The translations under genes and the position numbers were made by a program. From NCBI RefSeq assembly GCF_039613825.1, contig NZ_CP154826.1:2976001-3040000 (forward strand): a DNA stretch of 64,000 nucleotides, read 5' to 3'. A model generated the notes under the pieces. That model did no database searches. It had not been told where the DNA came from and saw only the letters and a list, made by a program, of their open reading frames with translations. This DNA comes from Diaminobutyricibacter sp. McL0608. Lineage in GTDB: Bacteria > Actinomycetota > Actinomycetes > Actinomycetales > Microbacteriaceae. Each line of letters begins with the position of its first letter. The stretch's first letter is position 1. Shown here in pieces: positions 63,614-64,000 of the stretch.

Positions 63614-64000
<387 letters not shown>

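Overview
The window is high-GC DNA with dense, mostly co-directional operons. Many genes start with GTG or TTG, and many junctions are 4-base GTGA/ATGA stop-start overlaps. The gene set (actinobacterial GlyA, a DUF6350-like protein near purN-purH, GuaA, PcrA, LuxR-type two-component genes) points to an actinobacterium, most likely Micrococcales/Microbacteriaceae. That placement is an inference from gene content. I see no rRNA, tRNA, CRISPR array, insertion sequence or prophage.

Layout. 1-4727: the end of a metallo-beta-lactamase-fold protein, a gamma-carbonic anhydrase-like protein, a GNAT enzyme, and the one-carbon genes glyA, folD and a YbaK-like deacylase. 4985-17006: amino-sugar catabolism. 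It holds a cytoplasmic GH20 hexosaminidase, an ABC sugar importer, and a divergent six-gene operon (SIS protein, ROK kinase, PfkB kinase, class II aldolase, DeoR regulator, NagA-type deacetylase). Together these supply every intracellular step of an Aga-like N-acetylgalactosamine/galactosamine route. 16883-18142: an MFS exporter. 18267-22340: a tightly coupled four-gene operon (NCS1 permease, isochorismatase-like hydrolase, ADP-ribosylglycohydrolase-like protein, PfkB kinase) that looks like salvage of an unknown N-glycoside. 22455-32780: purU, a YrdB-like protein and a second amino-sugar block (nagA, nagB, ROK kinase, GH3 hexosaminidase, ABC importer, ROK repressor with a palindromic operator), fitting GlcNAc or GlcNAc-oligosaccharide use.

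32946-42264: small lipoproteins, icd, an alkyltransferase-like protein, a histidine kinase with two response regulators, a PLP-decarboxylase-like protein lacking its catalytic lysine, and a MurJ-like flippase gene cut by one in-frame stop. 42321-46349: a heterodimeric ABC exporter pair preceded by a consensus-like promoter, a 35-codon leader ORF with a strong ribosome binding site, and a structured leader. 46387-64000: a membrane-anchored DDAH-like enzyme, an amino-acid dehydrogenase, purH-purN, two polytopic membrane proteins, sucCD, a cell-wall-anchored protein with thioester-domain features and an LAQTG sorting signal, an MpaB-like protein, pcrA, a glycerophosphodiesterase, a BI-1-like protein and the end of guaA.

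The most interesting items are the ABC-fed Aga-like pathway, the NCS1/isochorismatase/ARH/PfkB operon, the leader-peptide-controlled exporter, the thioester/LAQTG surface protein, the lysine-less decarboxylase homologue, and a leaderless promoter pattern with a 6-base gap between the -10 hexamer and the start codon.
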